Assembly (NCBI RefSeq): GCF_014356525.2
Contig: NC_052505.1
Span: 14,456,135 to 14,520,134 of the forward strand
DNA length: 64,000 nt
From: Nilaparvata lugens
Lineage: Eukaryota > Arthropoda > Insecta > Hemiptera > Delphacidae
Direction: 5' to 3'
Made by a program: the position numbers and the translations under genes. Under the pieces are notes generated by a model, which made no database searches, was not told where the DNA came from, and saw only the letters and a program-made list of their open reading frames with translations. Below are positions 13,272 to 26,400 of the stretch, one piece after another (within the stretch, counting starts at the first letter, position 1; each line of letters opens with the position of its first letter).

Positions 13272-14022
13272 TTAGAATTTAAGGGTTATGTTTTGGTTCA
13301 GGGTTAAAATTTAACAGGCTTAGGCCCGCCGCAAAGTAAACCCACGCTAATCCACGAAAAGCAACCCACGCCGTGGCATGTTTTGTAAAGAAACCATTGC
13401 TAAGCTTCTCCAGACATCTGTGTAAGGCTGCTAAAGAGAAGTAACACTGAGGAGACAAAACGAAAGTATATCAAATATAATTATCTTAAACAAAACTTTA
13501 ATAATCGGGTTGAAAATGAATATATAAATAATCAAGTTAGCTATTTCTAAACACCAACCAATGGATTGAGAATAAAATATAGAACTCACTGATTTTTTAC
13601 AATAAGTAAGAAATTTTACATATTTTCAGTTCATAATGTGATGAAATAAAAATTTGATAATCACTCAGCTTTATACAATGATATTATATTTTTATACACA
13701 TTCACTTTACTCTTTTTCAATAGATTTATTGTAATTTCACACTGAAATTGACACATTTCTAGAGATAATACAAATGGAATAGAATGACGCAAGTACCAAC
13801 ATCAAACTACTAAAATAATGGATTGAGGATTTGAAGGTTTTGTCGTAATTCTAATTTGGAACGAGAAATTAGGAAAAGCATGCAAATTCGGATTGAAGTT
13901 TGATGTACAGATGGAGATAGCAAAACCTGAAACAAAATTAAATTTACCAAAAATCAACGAATTTTGTAGGAGAACTACCTGTGCTGACGTCACACGAATG
14001 CACTACGCCTTTGTTTACGGAA

Positions 14023-14235
14023 GTATAGTGAGGTCCACGTTATAATGGCAGTGGATAAAGATAGAAGAATAGCGATGCCGATTCTCTGCATTAATTAATT
14101 ATATTTCTACACTGTCAAAAACATAATTGGCATCGTTGTGGACCTAGAAAAGGACAGGCTTTGTCGAATGACAGAAAAAGTTAGCATAACCAAAGTTGAT
14201 CAAATACTGTCATTATAACGTGGACGTTACTATAG
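14023..14235. mobile_element. MITE family 1, full-length copy
   Basis: Both terminal repeats are present (gtatagtgaggtccacgtta .. acgtggacgttactatag). Confidence 0.85.
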
Positions 14236-14623
14236 TGCCGTAACTCCATAACTCTTCCTTGAAATCCTCTTAAATCACATCCTAATTTTTTCCACTTAAC
14301 ACAGCACAACTGGTCGACCGATTAGTGGAACAACTAGTCGGCCGATTAGTGAGGCAACTAGTCGACCGATTAGTGGGATGACTGGTCGGACAACTAGTTT
14401 CAAGTTCTATCTTTTTGATTCTCATCAATTTTTCTGCAAAATCGACCGTAACCACTCCGTTTACCTCCGTAAACAAAGTCGTAGTGCATTCATGTAACGT
14501 CGCTCAGGTAGAGCTCCTACACCAGAAACACTAGCTGATATAGATCAGCTGAAATCAACGAATTTTGTAGGAGAACTACCTGTGCTGACGTCACACGAAT
14601 GCACTACGCCTTTGTTTACGGAA

Positions 14624-14818
14624 GTATAGTGAGGTGGATAAAGATAGAAGAATAGCGATGCCGATTCTCTGCATTAATTAATTATATTTCTACACTGTCA
14701 AAAACATAATTGGCATCGTTGTGGACCTAGAAAAGGACAGGCTTTGTCGAATGACAGAAAAAGTTAGCATAACCAAAGTTGATCAAATACTGTCATTATA
14801 ACGTGGGCGTTACTATAG
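14624..14818. mobile_element. MITE family 1, shortened copy
   Basis: Carries the same 18-bp loss as the copy at 12258-12451, so it was copied along with the block. Confidence 0.8.
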
Positions 14819-14897
14819 TGCCGTAACTCCATAACTCTTCCTTGAAATCCTCTTAAATCACATCCTAATTTTTTCCACTTAACACAGCACAACTGGT

Positions 14898-15545
14898 CGA
14901 CCGATTAGTGGGATGACTGGACGGACAGCAAGCCGGCCGATTGGTGGGACAACTAGTCGACCGATTAGTGGGACAACTGGTCGGCCGATTAGTATGACAA
15001 GTAGCCGACCGATTAGTGGGACGACTTGTCGGACGATTATTGGGACAAAAAGTCAGTCTAATAGTGGGACAACTAGTCGACCGATTAGTGGGACAACTGG
15101 TCGGCCGATTAGTGTGACAACTAGTAGACTGATTAGTGGGATGACTTGTCGGACGATTAGTGGGACAACTAGTCGGTCGATTAGTGTGATGACTAGCCGG
15201 ACAGCTTGCCGGCCGATTAGTATGACAACTAGTCGACCGATTAGTGGAATGACTTGTTGGACGATTAGTGGGACAACTAGTCGGTCGATTAGTGTGGTGA
15301 CTAGCCGGACAACTAGGCGGCCGATTAGTGGGACAACTAGCCGGTCGATTAGTGGGGTAACTAGTCGACCGATTAGTGGGGTAACTGGTCGGCCGATTAG
15401 TGTGACAACTAGTCGACCGATTAGTGGAATGACTTGTTGGACGATTATTGGGACAACTAGTCGGTCGATTAGTGTGGTGACTAGCCGGACAACTAGTCGG
15501 CCGTGGGACAACTACTCGGTCGATTGGTGGGACAACTAGTCGGCC
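14898..15545. repeat. 24-bp minisatellite, array 2
   Basis: Same motif as array 1 but 60 bp (2.5 units) longer internally. The flanks are identical, so the arrays differ by internal expansion or contraction. Confidence 0.93.
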
Positions 15546-16391
15546 GATAATTGATAATTAGTCAATTGACAAGACAGAGTAGGATCGGCAAGGTTTTTCT
15601 CCTATCTTTCTCCACTGTCATTATAACGTGGACCTCACTATAGAGAACCAATCAGAGAAGGTTTTTATTGAATAGAATACTTCTCTGATTGGTTCTCTTT
15701 AGAATTTAAGGGTTATGTTTTGGTTCAGGGTTAAAATTTAACAGGCTTAGGCCCGCCGCAAAGTAAACCCACGCTAATCCACGAAAAGCAACCCACGCCG
15801 TGGCATGTTTTGTAAAGAAACCATTGCTAAGCTTCTCCAGACATCTGTGTAAGGCTGCTAAAGAGAAGTAACACTGAGGAGACAAAACGAAAGTATATCA
15901 AATATAATTATCTTAAACAAAACTTTAATAATCGGGTTGAAAATGAATATATAAATAATCAAGTTAGCTATTTCTAAACACCAACCAATGGATTGAGAAT
16001 AAAATATAGAACTCACTGATTTTTTACAATAAGTAAGAAATTTTACATATTTTCAGTTCATAATGTGATGAAATAAAAATTTGATAATCACTCAGCTTTA
16101 TACAATGATATTATATTTTTATACACATTCACTTACTCTTTTTCAATAGATTTATTGTAATTTCACACTGAAATTGACACATTTCTAGAGATAATACAAA
16201 TGGAGAAGAATGACGCAAGTATTCAAGTACCAACATCAAACTACTAAAATAATGGATTGAGGATTTGAAGGTTTTGTCGTAATTCTAATTTGGAACGAGA
16301 AATTAGGAAAAGCATGCAAATTCGGATTGAAGTTTGATGTACAGATGGAGATAGCAAAACCTGAAACAAAATTAAATTTACCAAAAATCAA

Positions 16392-16771
16392 TTAAAGGTA
16401 CTTTATTTTTTATAAATATATTTCAAGGAAACTAGGAAGAAATATTAATTGTACAGAGATAAAATTCTCTGTACTACAAACAATATAATTTTTGTCGTCG
16501 TACAATTAAACTTGAGATTTCATTCCAAAATTAAATTCAAACTAAATTCATTGATATCTAATCTAATCAGATACTCAACTAGAGTATCTAGAGTAACTAG
16601 AGATTGCCAGTTCTACTATTCTAGCAATTAAAATTGTAATTTATAGCAGATGTAAGTTCTAAACCAACAATAAGATGATTGGGCGCGAAAACTGGAGAAG
16701 TTAGCTTTTATCCCATTCTGAAAATGTAGTCTACCTCACGGTATATAGAAGTTTCCTTGGTCTACCCAACC
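16392..16771. other. No recognised feature
   Basis: AT-rich spacer between the minisatellite block and the duplicated UBE3C 3' end. No homology recognised. Confidence 0.5.
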
Positions 16772-17251
16772 CACTTTATTTTAAATCTTCACATTCGACA
16801 AATCTCACCTACATAGAACTTGAAGAATTCCAAAGATGTATCTCAAATGCCAACTTATTAACAGGACTTTCTAGATGTTACAGTTTCTTGTCTCTAATAA
16901 GGCTATTTATTAATTTTCACCGTAATTTCTAAAAAATAGTTTTTTTCCGAGTATTTTGTTAGGCTCAAGATGTTTCAAGTACGCCGGAAACACATGAAAA
17001 ATCTAGATACTGCACTTTCGCTGAATTTTGCACACATAAAACTTGTCCGCCTCAAGAAAACGCTCACTGAGATCATGAGATAGATACATAATAATTGGTG
17101 AGAATGATTTTATCGGAATAATCCGAATTCGGAAGGCAATATTCATTATTGTATTCACTTCTCTTTTAAGGGCTATTGATTATTGAAACACTTTATTAAT
17201 TACGGTATGTGTTGTAATAAAATAAAGGGTACTTGATAATTAATATTGAGT

Positions 17252-17257
17252 TTTATT
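17252..17257 (-). terminator. Candidate poly(A) signal after distal terminal exon
   Basis: AATAAA on the minus strand, about 50 nt after the TAA at 17306. It is at the same position as in the other duplicate. Confidence 0.45.
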
Positions 17258-17305
17258 ATTGTATATTTTTTTAGTACAATGCATACCTTGAAGAGAGTAG
17301 TTTCG

Positions 17306-17473
17306 TTAGCTGAGCTCAAAGCCGGATCCAGACTGAATGGCGTAGAGCAGTTTCTTTTTTAGTAGCTCCTTGTCCTGGAACTGAGGCAGCTTCAGTAGGT
17401 TCATGCAGGTACTGGCGGTTGGAAGCCGTTCCGAGGTCCCAGCGTTCAAAATGCAGAATGGTGGGTTCAAATC
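17306..17473 (-). CDS. UBE3C: UBE3C terminal exon, distal duplicate copy
   Basis: 168 nt, same acceptor, same phase and same 55 residues plus TAA (17308-17306) as the copy at 18883-19050. I count four base differences between the two copies, all synonymous (three in Leu codons, one in a Phe codon). It has its own poly(A) signal. It could be used as an alternative last exon with a different 3'UTR, or be a recent duplicate with no role. Confidence 0.85.
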   Translation of the reverse strand, partial: DLNPPFCILNAGTSERLPTASTCMNLLKLPQFQDKELLKKKLLYAIQSGSGFELS

Positions 17474-20400
17474 CTACAAAAGTGGACAGAACAAATTACA
17501 TCAGAATTCAAAAATAGCCATGATATACAAATGAGCTTGACATTTTCGAAGACTAAAGTAATTCTTTGTAACCAGATACCATTTACAATGATAATAACTG
17601 CAATATATTTTGCAAACATGAAAGTGCTGCATATTGATAGAGCTATACAGCTACATCAGGCGTTGAGTAGTAACGTACAAGAGTACATTTTACCACTACG
17701 GTGAACACAGTTTCTGGAATTTGGAGTTATGACAGTCATACAGATATATATTAGAAATCTCATTAAATATATCAGCAATCATATAGATCTCTTTACACTG
17801 CATCAAACTAATTATATTTTCAGATCTGCAAATAGATATATTGTTCCTCGAGCTGACTCAACTATATGTAGAAGACAATTCAACTACACAGTAAATAAAC
17901 TAATAAATATTATCCCTGAACATTTTATAAAAATAAAACCCTCAAAAGCACTTGGAACAAAAATTGAAACTGGATCAGGACAGAAAATGTTGTAGGTAGT
18001 CAAAATATTTTAATTCTAGGTATTTATCAATTCTTTATTTTCAAGTTTTATTTATATTATTTCCCCCTTTACTACCTGAAAGTTGTCTCTCAGACTGAAT
18101 TCAATTTATATGATTTTATCCTGTACTGTATTTCAAATTTTGTATGTATCAAAATGAATATTTGTTTTAATGAATTATATTTCGTTAATGTTTATGCTAT
18201 GAACTACTCCGCTATAGTTTTTTTTCTTTTTTGAAAGTGTATGATAATTTTATGTTGAAGTGTTTGCTAAATTTTTTGTTTCATACAGTTACTTTTTTCT
18301 ATTTTTCTCTAATTGGAGTGCTTACTGAATACTCGTTGCTAGCGCACAAACTTTATTTTAAATCTTCACATTCGACAAATCTCACCTACATAGAACTTGA
18401 AGAATTCCAAAGATGTATCTCAAATGCCAACTTATTAACAGGACTTTCTAGATGTTACAGTTGCTTGTCTGTAATAAGGCTATTTATTAAATTTCACCGT
18501 AATTTCTAAAAAATAGGTTTTTTCCGAATGTTTTGTTAGGCTCAAGATGTTTCAAGTACGCCGGAAACACATGAAAAATCTAGATACTGCACTTTCGCTG
18601 AATTTTGCACACATAAAACTTGTCCGCCTCAAGAAAACGCTCACTGAGATCATGTGATAGATACATAATAATTGGTGAGAATGATTTTATCGGAATAATC
18701 CTACTTCGGAAGGCAATATTCATTATTGTATTCAATTCTCTTTTAAGGGCTATTGATTATTGAAACACTTTATTAATTACGGTATGTGTTGTAATAAAAT
18801 AAAGGGTACTTGATGATTAATATTGAGTTTTATTATTGTATATTTTTTTAGTGCAATGCATACCTTGAAGAGAGTAGTTTCGTTAGCTGAGCTCAAAGCC
18901 GGATCCAGACTGAATGGCGTAGAGCAGTTTCTTTTTGAGTAACTCCTTGTCCTGAAACTGAGGCAGCTTCAGTAGGTTCATGCAGGTACTGGCGGTTGGT
19001 AGCCGTTCCGAGGTCCCAGCGTTCAAAATGCAGAATGGTGGGTTCAAATCCTACAAAAGTGGACAGAACAAATTACATCAGAATTCAAAAATAACCATGA
19101 TATACAAATGAGCTTGACATTTTCGAAGACCGAAGTGGTTCGTTGTAACCAGATACCATTTGAAATAATAATAAATGCATTATATTTTGCAAACATGAAT
19201 GTGCTGCATATTGATAGAACCATGCAGCTACATCAGGCGTTGAGTAGTAACGTACAATAGTACATTTTACCACTACGGTAAACACAGTTTCTTAATCGCT
19301 GCTACTTGATCGCAATGTAATCTATTTCCAAAATGTTTGATTTGAAGTCAGGTGTTGAGTAACAACATACAGGACCGATTGCACAATAGCCGGTTGAATT
19401 TTAATCGTGTTAATTTCACGAGAACTAATTAGAGAAGGATTTTTCAAAAAGATTGATCACGAATAAAATTTAACCGGCTTTTGTACAACCGGCGCACAGT
19501 CCACCCACTTCCTTGATCGCTGCAACTTGGATTGCAATGTAATCTATATTTATAAGATGTTAGATTTTTAATATTTTTGTTGACTCACTTTGAATCCAAG
19601 TAAAGGTGGTCGGGATCTATTTATAAGATGTTAGATTTTTGATATTCTGATTGACTCACTTTGAATCCAAGTAGAGGTGGTCGGGAGCAGCTTGTGACAA
19701 ACTTGAGCAACTGTCGCCGTTGCAGATCGGTAAAGTCTTCAAGCACTTCCCAGAAGTAGCCTATCGTCGGGTGGTCGTCCGTATAACCACCTACACACAA
19801 AATTGAATACTTTACTTAAAATGTTGTAGTCCCAGTGATCGTTCATGATTTTCATATTAGTAATAATAATATAAAGAAACATATAATAACTATCCAACAT
19901 AGTTTTAATAAGAGTACGAGCATCAATATCGATTAATTTTAAAAACAAATCAATGTTAGAACTCAAATTCATCAATATCAATTAATTTTGAAAACAAATC
20001 AATGTTAGAACTAAAATTCATAAAATATACTGTAACTACGAGTGTAATTTTTTTCAACCGCCGATCTATTATCATAAGAGAAAGACAAGCAGTAGGGGAT
20101 CGACTATCACAGAACTGGCCCCCTGTGGGTTGGGGGAGCTTTGAGTCGATCACCGTACTCAAGAATGTGTTGAAAACCAGAATTCACCCACAGTAACCAT
20201 GCTTGTCGTAGGAGGCGACTAAAATGGACCTCAAGGCAACTCCAGAAGTTCCCTTGCCTTCAAACCCACGGGTTCTGCCCCATCAGGGCAGTTTCGGAGG
20301 GGCAAAAGGAAAACCCAAGAAACCAGAGATGGGTGAAACTCCAGGCACAAATGTAGGTCAAGAGGCTAAGTCGAGGGTGGCCAGGTGCCCTAGAGGCAAT

Positions 20401-23400
20401 TTGGCGACCCCTCCTTCAGCGGAAGGACCAATAAAGAAGCCAGGAGTGAGACTCATGTAGGTCACGATTTTGTGGGTGGAGAGACCAAAACTCACCACTG
20501 CTCAAAGAAGGACGGCCATTTAGGCAAAACTTCTTGGGAGAGGTGAGGCTTCTGACCCTGCAGAATTTCGGTGGGGCAAAAAGAAAAACCCAAGAGACCA
20601 GAGATGAGTGAGACTCCAGGCACAAATGTGGGTCAAGAGGCTGAGTCAAGGGTGGCCGGGCGCCATAGAGGCAACTTGGCCACCCCTTTCTCAGCGGTAG
20701 GACCATCAAAGTAGGCCAGGAGTGGAATTCACGTAGGTCACGAGGACTAATCAGTCTTCCAAGCATATCACACTGGATTGCAACAAGCAACCGGGTGATG
20801 AATGGGATGTTAGTATAGGGAAAACTCCTGGTTCTTGTAAAGAACACAGGTATTGGTTTGCCTAACATACTACTTGGGAACACAATATGCTTCGTTTGAC
20901 GTGTGGGGTTCTTTGAACCTTTGGATCCTTGAATCCGTCCCTTCAAAAACAATAAACAATCACAGAACTAAACAGCTTATCATCCCCACCAAACGCCCAG
21001 TGATCAGTGCGGCCAGATCGTCAATTGCTGTCGAGTTATAGATACACAAACACTTACAGATTCATCCCACAGAGTCTGCCGAAAAGTGCTAATTATGTAG
21101 CGTTATTAGTTTATGCAAACAAAATGAATTAGTTCAGCATAAATCTAACGAAGAATGATTCAAGTTCACGCAGGAATCGTTATGAGTTCTGATGATGTGC
21201 GCGAATGGTGTCGGAAAATGAAAGAAGCCGGTTGGAATGAGTTCAGAAATAGTCGTAATGCATGACAATTAGGACTCACGGTGCTGGTACAACTAAACGG
21301 TTTCTCCAGCAAATCAACTGGGATGATCTAGATAACCCACCATAAAAACCTGACTTGGCCACTAGTAACTAACACTTTTTTCCCTAAACTCAAGATATGA
21401 CTTTGAGGGCAGAGCTTCCATACTAGCGAAAAGCACCAAAACGACGTCATAGTCCACTTGAACGCATTTGGTGGCAGCATTTTATGAAGAGTTTTGGTAG
21501 GCTGGTCCACTGGTATAGAAAATGCCTCAACCATCACGTCAATTATGTTGAAGAATAATCGTAAGTGTAAGCAATGTTTGGTGAAATAAAGTATTCTTTA
21601 ATATACATTCGTCTTTTATTTATGGCCAATCGGAGGATGAAAAAAATAACCCTCGTAATTCAAGAATAAACTATAAAATACTGTAGCTTGATAATCAGTG
21701 GCTCGTTCAATAGCACACAGCTTTAAACCTATGATAAAGAACAATAAATAAACTGACTTGATTATATGTTTTTGTAATCTTGTTTGATGGTTTGTTGTAA
21801 ATGAATTAATAAACTACCGTACACCTATTCTCCAGTAAAAAGTAGAATAGAATATGATTCTTTAATCAGAGTATTTATAAATAAATAAATAAGTATTGAG
21901 AGAAGATGGAAACAATATTATTACCGCTGTAGAGAGTATGATGTCGGAGGTCTTCAACATTTACGGGCACTTGGGCCCCTGATATTAGAACTTGCACTTC
22001 TTTTACGCTGAACATTTGCAACCACTCCAGAGGTACAACATTTGCCAGACCCTGGAAGTAAACATAAATATTATGCAACAAAAAGATCGATCAATAATAA
22101 TTTTGAACTGTACTTTGAAAACCTGTCTCATTGCTCCAAGTTGATTTGATAAATTTACATACCAACTGGCAATTTTTAATTTCACTATATCATCGATTCA
22201 ATGTAAGGGTATGATCACAGTGAATGCGTATTATGTACATTTACACACTTGATCATGCATGGCCAAGCTGGAAAGAGCAGTGGAATTAAATCTGTAATAG
22301 GAACACTCACACTGAATGCATCCAATTGCTGGTAACGTTCAGTGTGTGCAGGTAAAGGAACTTCACAACGTGTTTGTGAGCTGTTTCCAGATTTTGTTTT
22401 GCGGCTCATGCACTTGCACATATACGCATCCAATGTGCGTATCACACCCTTATTTGAAACATACTATTTAATATACTACTACTTTCAATATCAGTCTACA
22501 TAATCATAAGAATGTATTTCATGTATATTATTATTATTTATAATACTAATTTAAATAGAAAACACACGACACAAATAGATTAAAAAAACTTAGATACTTA
22601 CAAAATTTTCGGTGGCTTAGCCAACCTTCCTCAGCGAACTAGATGTAGAGAGTGGTGTTGTTGTTCAGTTCGAAGTGAAGGTTGACTAAGCCACCGAAAA
22701 TTTCGAAAATAATGTAAGTTTCTATAAGTGTTTTTAATCTATCTGTGTCGTCTGTTTCCTGTTTAAATTAGTATTATAGAACTGTAAAGTGTTTTCTGTT
22801 ATGTGCTACAAATCATTTATATTTCAATGTATATATAACTTAATATTATTTAAAAAAAGTTCACCAAGTGTGAATGAAATTTTTCAACATTGATATTAAT
22901 AACTACATTTCATAAATTCACTGTTAACATAATCATAATAGGTCTCTAAAATGAAAAATGAAGCTGATTCTAACCCAAAAATTCAAATTCTCCAACTTAC
23001 CTGTCTGAAAGCCAAACACTGCGCATATATTTGTTTATTCAGCTTATAATCAGCGACAAGATGGATGTATTCTATTCTATTTATAGACGTCACTGGAATA
23101 TTTCGTCCATTTGGCTTCAATTCCTCCACCTGTCAGAAATTAATGAAATTACAGAGAATTTATTGATAATCTATACTTATAAAAATGCTAATACCAATCA
23201 CTCAAATTATTAATCACGAAACTTCATGGATTGGAATATAGTATGCATTCATTGTGCATAAGCATTCTTAACTAGGTGTCCATGAAGGAATCTTTTGGGG
23301 GTACGAATTTTAAGGTTTGTTTTTTCAGCAGTAACTGTACGTTACCGTTACCAACCTTGAATCATTAGCCTTGAATTATACCAACCTAGTTGGCTCTACA

Positions 23401-26400
23401 TATGAGATAATAATGCTTAAAATTCAGGAAGAATTAATGAGAGGCATTTTTTGGAAAGTTGATACTGTGGTAATTATTTCTATTAAATAAAAAGACTAAA
23501 CAAAAGTCAAAAACCATAGATTTTATTAAAAGTAGAAACTTCTTTTAAAATACTACTGTTTCCACTTTTAATAAAATCGGTGGTTTTTGACAGTTTATTA
23601 ATCTTTTTATTTAACAATGAGAGGCATTATTCACTGATAATTTTGAGTCCAAAATAATAATTATAAACTAATAATGCTAGCAAATCAATAAGACCTTGCT
23701 GCCGCTTACAGGATTTACCGTACGACTTGCTGTATTTGAAAGAACATTTAGGACTGGTATCATATAGAGTATTTAGAAGCAATCAGCCATTACTTTATTG
23801 ACAAGAAAAAATAATCTCTCAAATGCAATTGAATAATAGATGTTGAGGTAACTTACAGTGGTTTCGCCAAGTTCATCGTTAACAACGGTAAAGTCCAGTC
23901 CCAACTCAGCAAAGTTGCCTTCGTAATTCTTCAAGAACAATAGATTCTTGTACATGACTGAGTCGAGTGATGCCAGGTGATGGATGTCGACATCTGAGTG
24001 TCGACCGACAAGTTTCGAGAGGAAAAACTCAGCCAACGGTAACTCTACCAATAAGTTTTCATACAGGGCCTGCAACAAACAATACACACTCGGTCAATAT
24101 AAGCTGTTTTCCACGCATAAAGTCTAGTTGCACATGCTCAGGCCGGTCACTAACGAGACTACAATTGTCTGTCCAGACATGTCGTATCATCGGCAAAGGC
24201 TTTAAACAAAAATTTTGAGGTTGGGTTTTGTCTTAAGATTTTTTGTTTATTTTTTCTTCGCTGCTATATTTGAAGTTCAATAGACAATTATTCTATCAAT
24301 TGTTAAGTTTACTGTATATTGAAAGAATATCTTTGAACACTTCTAAATTTTAACATTTAGGTAAAATATTGATTTTTTTATTTTCTCTAGTCTGCTAATT
24401 TCAGCTATCCCAAGATTCTAGGAAACCAAAACTGTTCAGTTTCACATATTACAAAAGTGTATTAAGAAAAGATAAGATACAGACACACCAGTTAATAATA
24501 TCGCAAAGCTGACCTTTATACTGTTGCTATTTTCTGTGCATCAAAATGGGAAGATGTTTTTTGTAGAGCTAATGAGGGTTTGAAAGTTATAAAAAACTGG
24601 TTAGATTTCAACTTAGTTTAAATATAGCAAAAACTACTGCAGTGTCGTTTTCTTTGACCTCAGCAGGTCAGCCAGATAACCAGGGGAGTTTGGCTTTTCA
24701 TGAAACTGGATGCGATGATAATAGTTGTCTATGTCCTATAATAATATTTAAGAACAGCACCAAATACTTGGGAATAATCATTGATAAGCATTTGAAATGG
24801 AGAGACCATATTTCATATTTATGTTCTAGGTTGAGGAAGACGCTGTATAAGTTTGTTCAACTGAGAAATATTTCTACAGTTGAGCAAACCCAATAGATTC
24901 CCTATAGCCCCTCATGGCGGCTATGTTACTCGTAGACAATCTGAGAGATTTTTGCTAGAACCACCTTGTAGAACAGCGGCTGCCAGTGCTCATGCAGCGT
25001 ATTATGGTCCTAGACTTTTAAACCGTCTGTTGCTTGAAGTTTCTGGAGCATCCCAATGTATACCAATTTGTTATTATTCTTTTCAAAACTTTTAGACAGT
25101 ATCTTCGACACTACTTATTAGGGAGACAAAATGAAGACTAATTTTGATTTATTTCTTAAATCTGTTTGTAAATCTCAATTCTATTCTTCAAATACATATC
25201 TTACTTAGTATAACAGAGCAGAACAGAATTTGTTGTTTTATTTTTAAATATTGGTGATCTTTATCTTTGATGTAGAACATATAGTTGAATCTCAATTAGG
25301 CCTATACTGATTAAAAGAGCAACATTTGTATGAAAATAGCATAAGAGAATGGAATTTTCTTTTTTCTTGATATTGTAATGTAAAATTATAAAATCTAATT
25401 ATGTTATTAATATTACGATGTATATTAGTATCTTATGCTATCCAACATTCTAGAGATACACCATCCCTCATCACAAGCTTTGCTTAAAGAGGGATGCAAC
25501 AATATTATTTAGAATATGATATTTTATGTAAATATTCATTATTTTATAAAGAATTTGTATTTTATGTTTGTAAGTATGAATTGTATATTAATTTTTTGTT
25601 GACATTAATAAATTGAATTGAATTGAAATTTGTTAATGAAATAGCAGTGTAGGCAACGTTTATGATAAATCAAGCCGAAGCAATAAATTATAATATAGTC
25701 TATTCATTCTTGGCTTCAGTTGATCTTCTACAATATAATAAAGGAAACAATTGGCTTATACACGTACGGGATAGGAAATTCACGAATGAAGCATCATCAC
25801 GTTTGAACTACTGGACTAATTAACTTGAAATTTTGCAGATAAATTCTTAATTTACCGAGGATGGTTATAGGCCTATTTTAAATACTTCAAGATTTCAGTA
25901 GGTCAAGTTTTTAATTAGATTTTTGCGGAGCACGGGTTACCTGCTAGTAGGTAAATAAAACTAATGAATGAGCAGAGCAGACTGAATTAAATAATAACGG
26001 ATGGTGTTTTACAATATAGTTCACTTGCTTATAATTAACAGAAATAAATGTTAGTGGAAGTTGTTTGAATTCTGAGTTGAGTATAATTTTGTAAGATTTG
26101 TTTTCAAACTGTCTCCTTGTGAATCACTAGTAGATCAGCAACAATATACATAATCGGTCATTATTTATTTAATACAATACAATATGACAAATCATATGAA
26201 TATGATCAGGAAAAGACAACAGGCATAGCCCAAAACTATTCTGTTCCCAAAATTTGATATATAATAACATGTCCATGAAAATAGGTTATGTTTTTACTGT
26301 GGTAAGTTGAAGTTACATTTTTTTATTCATTGAATTAAAAATTAAAATATCGGGATAGAAAAGCTACAGCTAGTCCAAAACTTTTTCCGTTCCTGAATTT

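Larger units (their letters stand above)
12031..16391. repeat. Complex tandem segmental duplication carrying a minisatellite
   Basis: Block 12031 to about 13953 matches 14398 to about 16391 at an offset of 2367 at the left edge. Between them, about 13948-14330 repeats sequence equivalent to about 12189-12540. Each full block carries a MITE, a 24-bp minisatellite, a hairpin, and a patch with 'cccacgctaatccacgaaaa'. The middle partial copy keeps an intact MITE end that both flanking copies lack. Confidence 0.92.
16772..17714 (-). repeat. Segmental duplication of UBE3C 3' end, copy A
   Basis: About 943 bp, aligned to 18349-19291 at a constant offset of 1577 and about 97% identical by eye. It contains the terminal exon, its acceptor, the stop and the poly(A) signal. 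The copies are direct repeats, separated by a 0.63-kb reverse-transcriptase relic. Confidence 0.93.
18349..19291 (-). repeat. Segmental duplication of UBE3C 3' end, copy B
   Basis: This is the partner of 16772-17714. Base differences are scattered (about 30 by eye over 943 bp). The shared borders are 'actttatttt' on the left and 'cacagtttct' on the right. Confidence 0.93.

Noticed and set aside
20224..20460. 78-codon frame and the antisense 178-codon frame at 20416-20952
   Set aside because: They lie in a dispersed GC-rich repeat present three times in the window and not conserved between copies.
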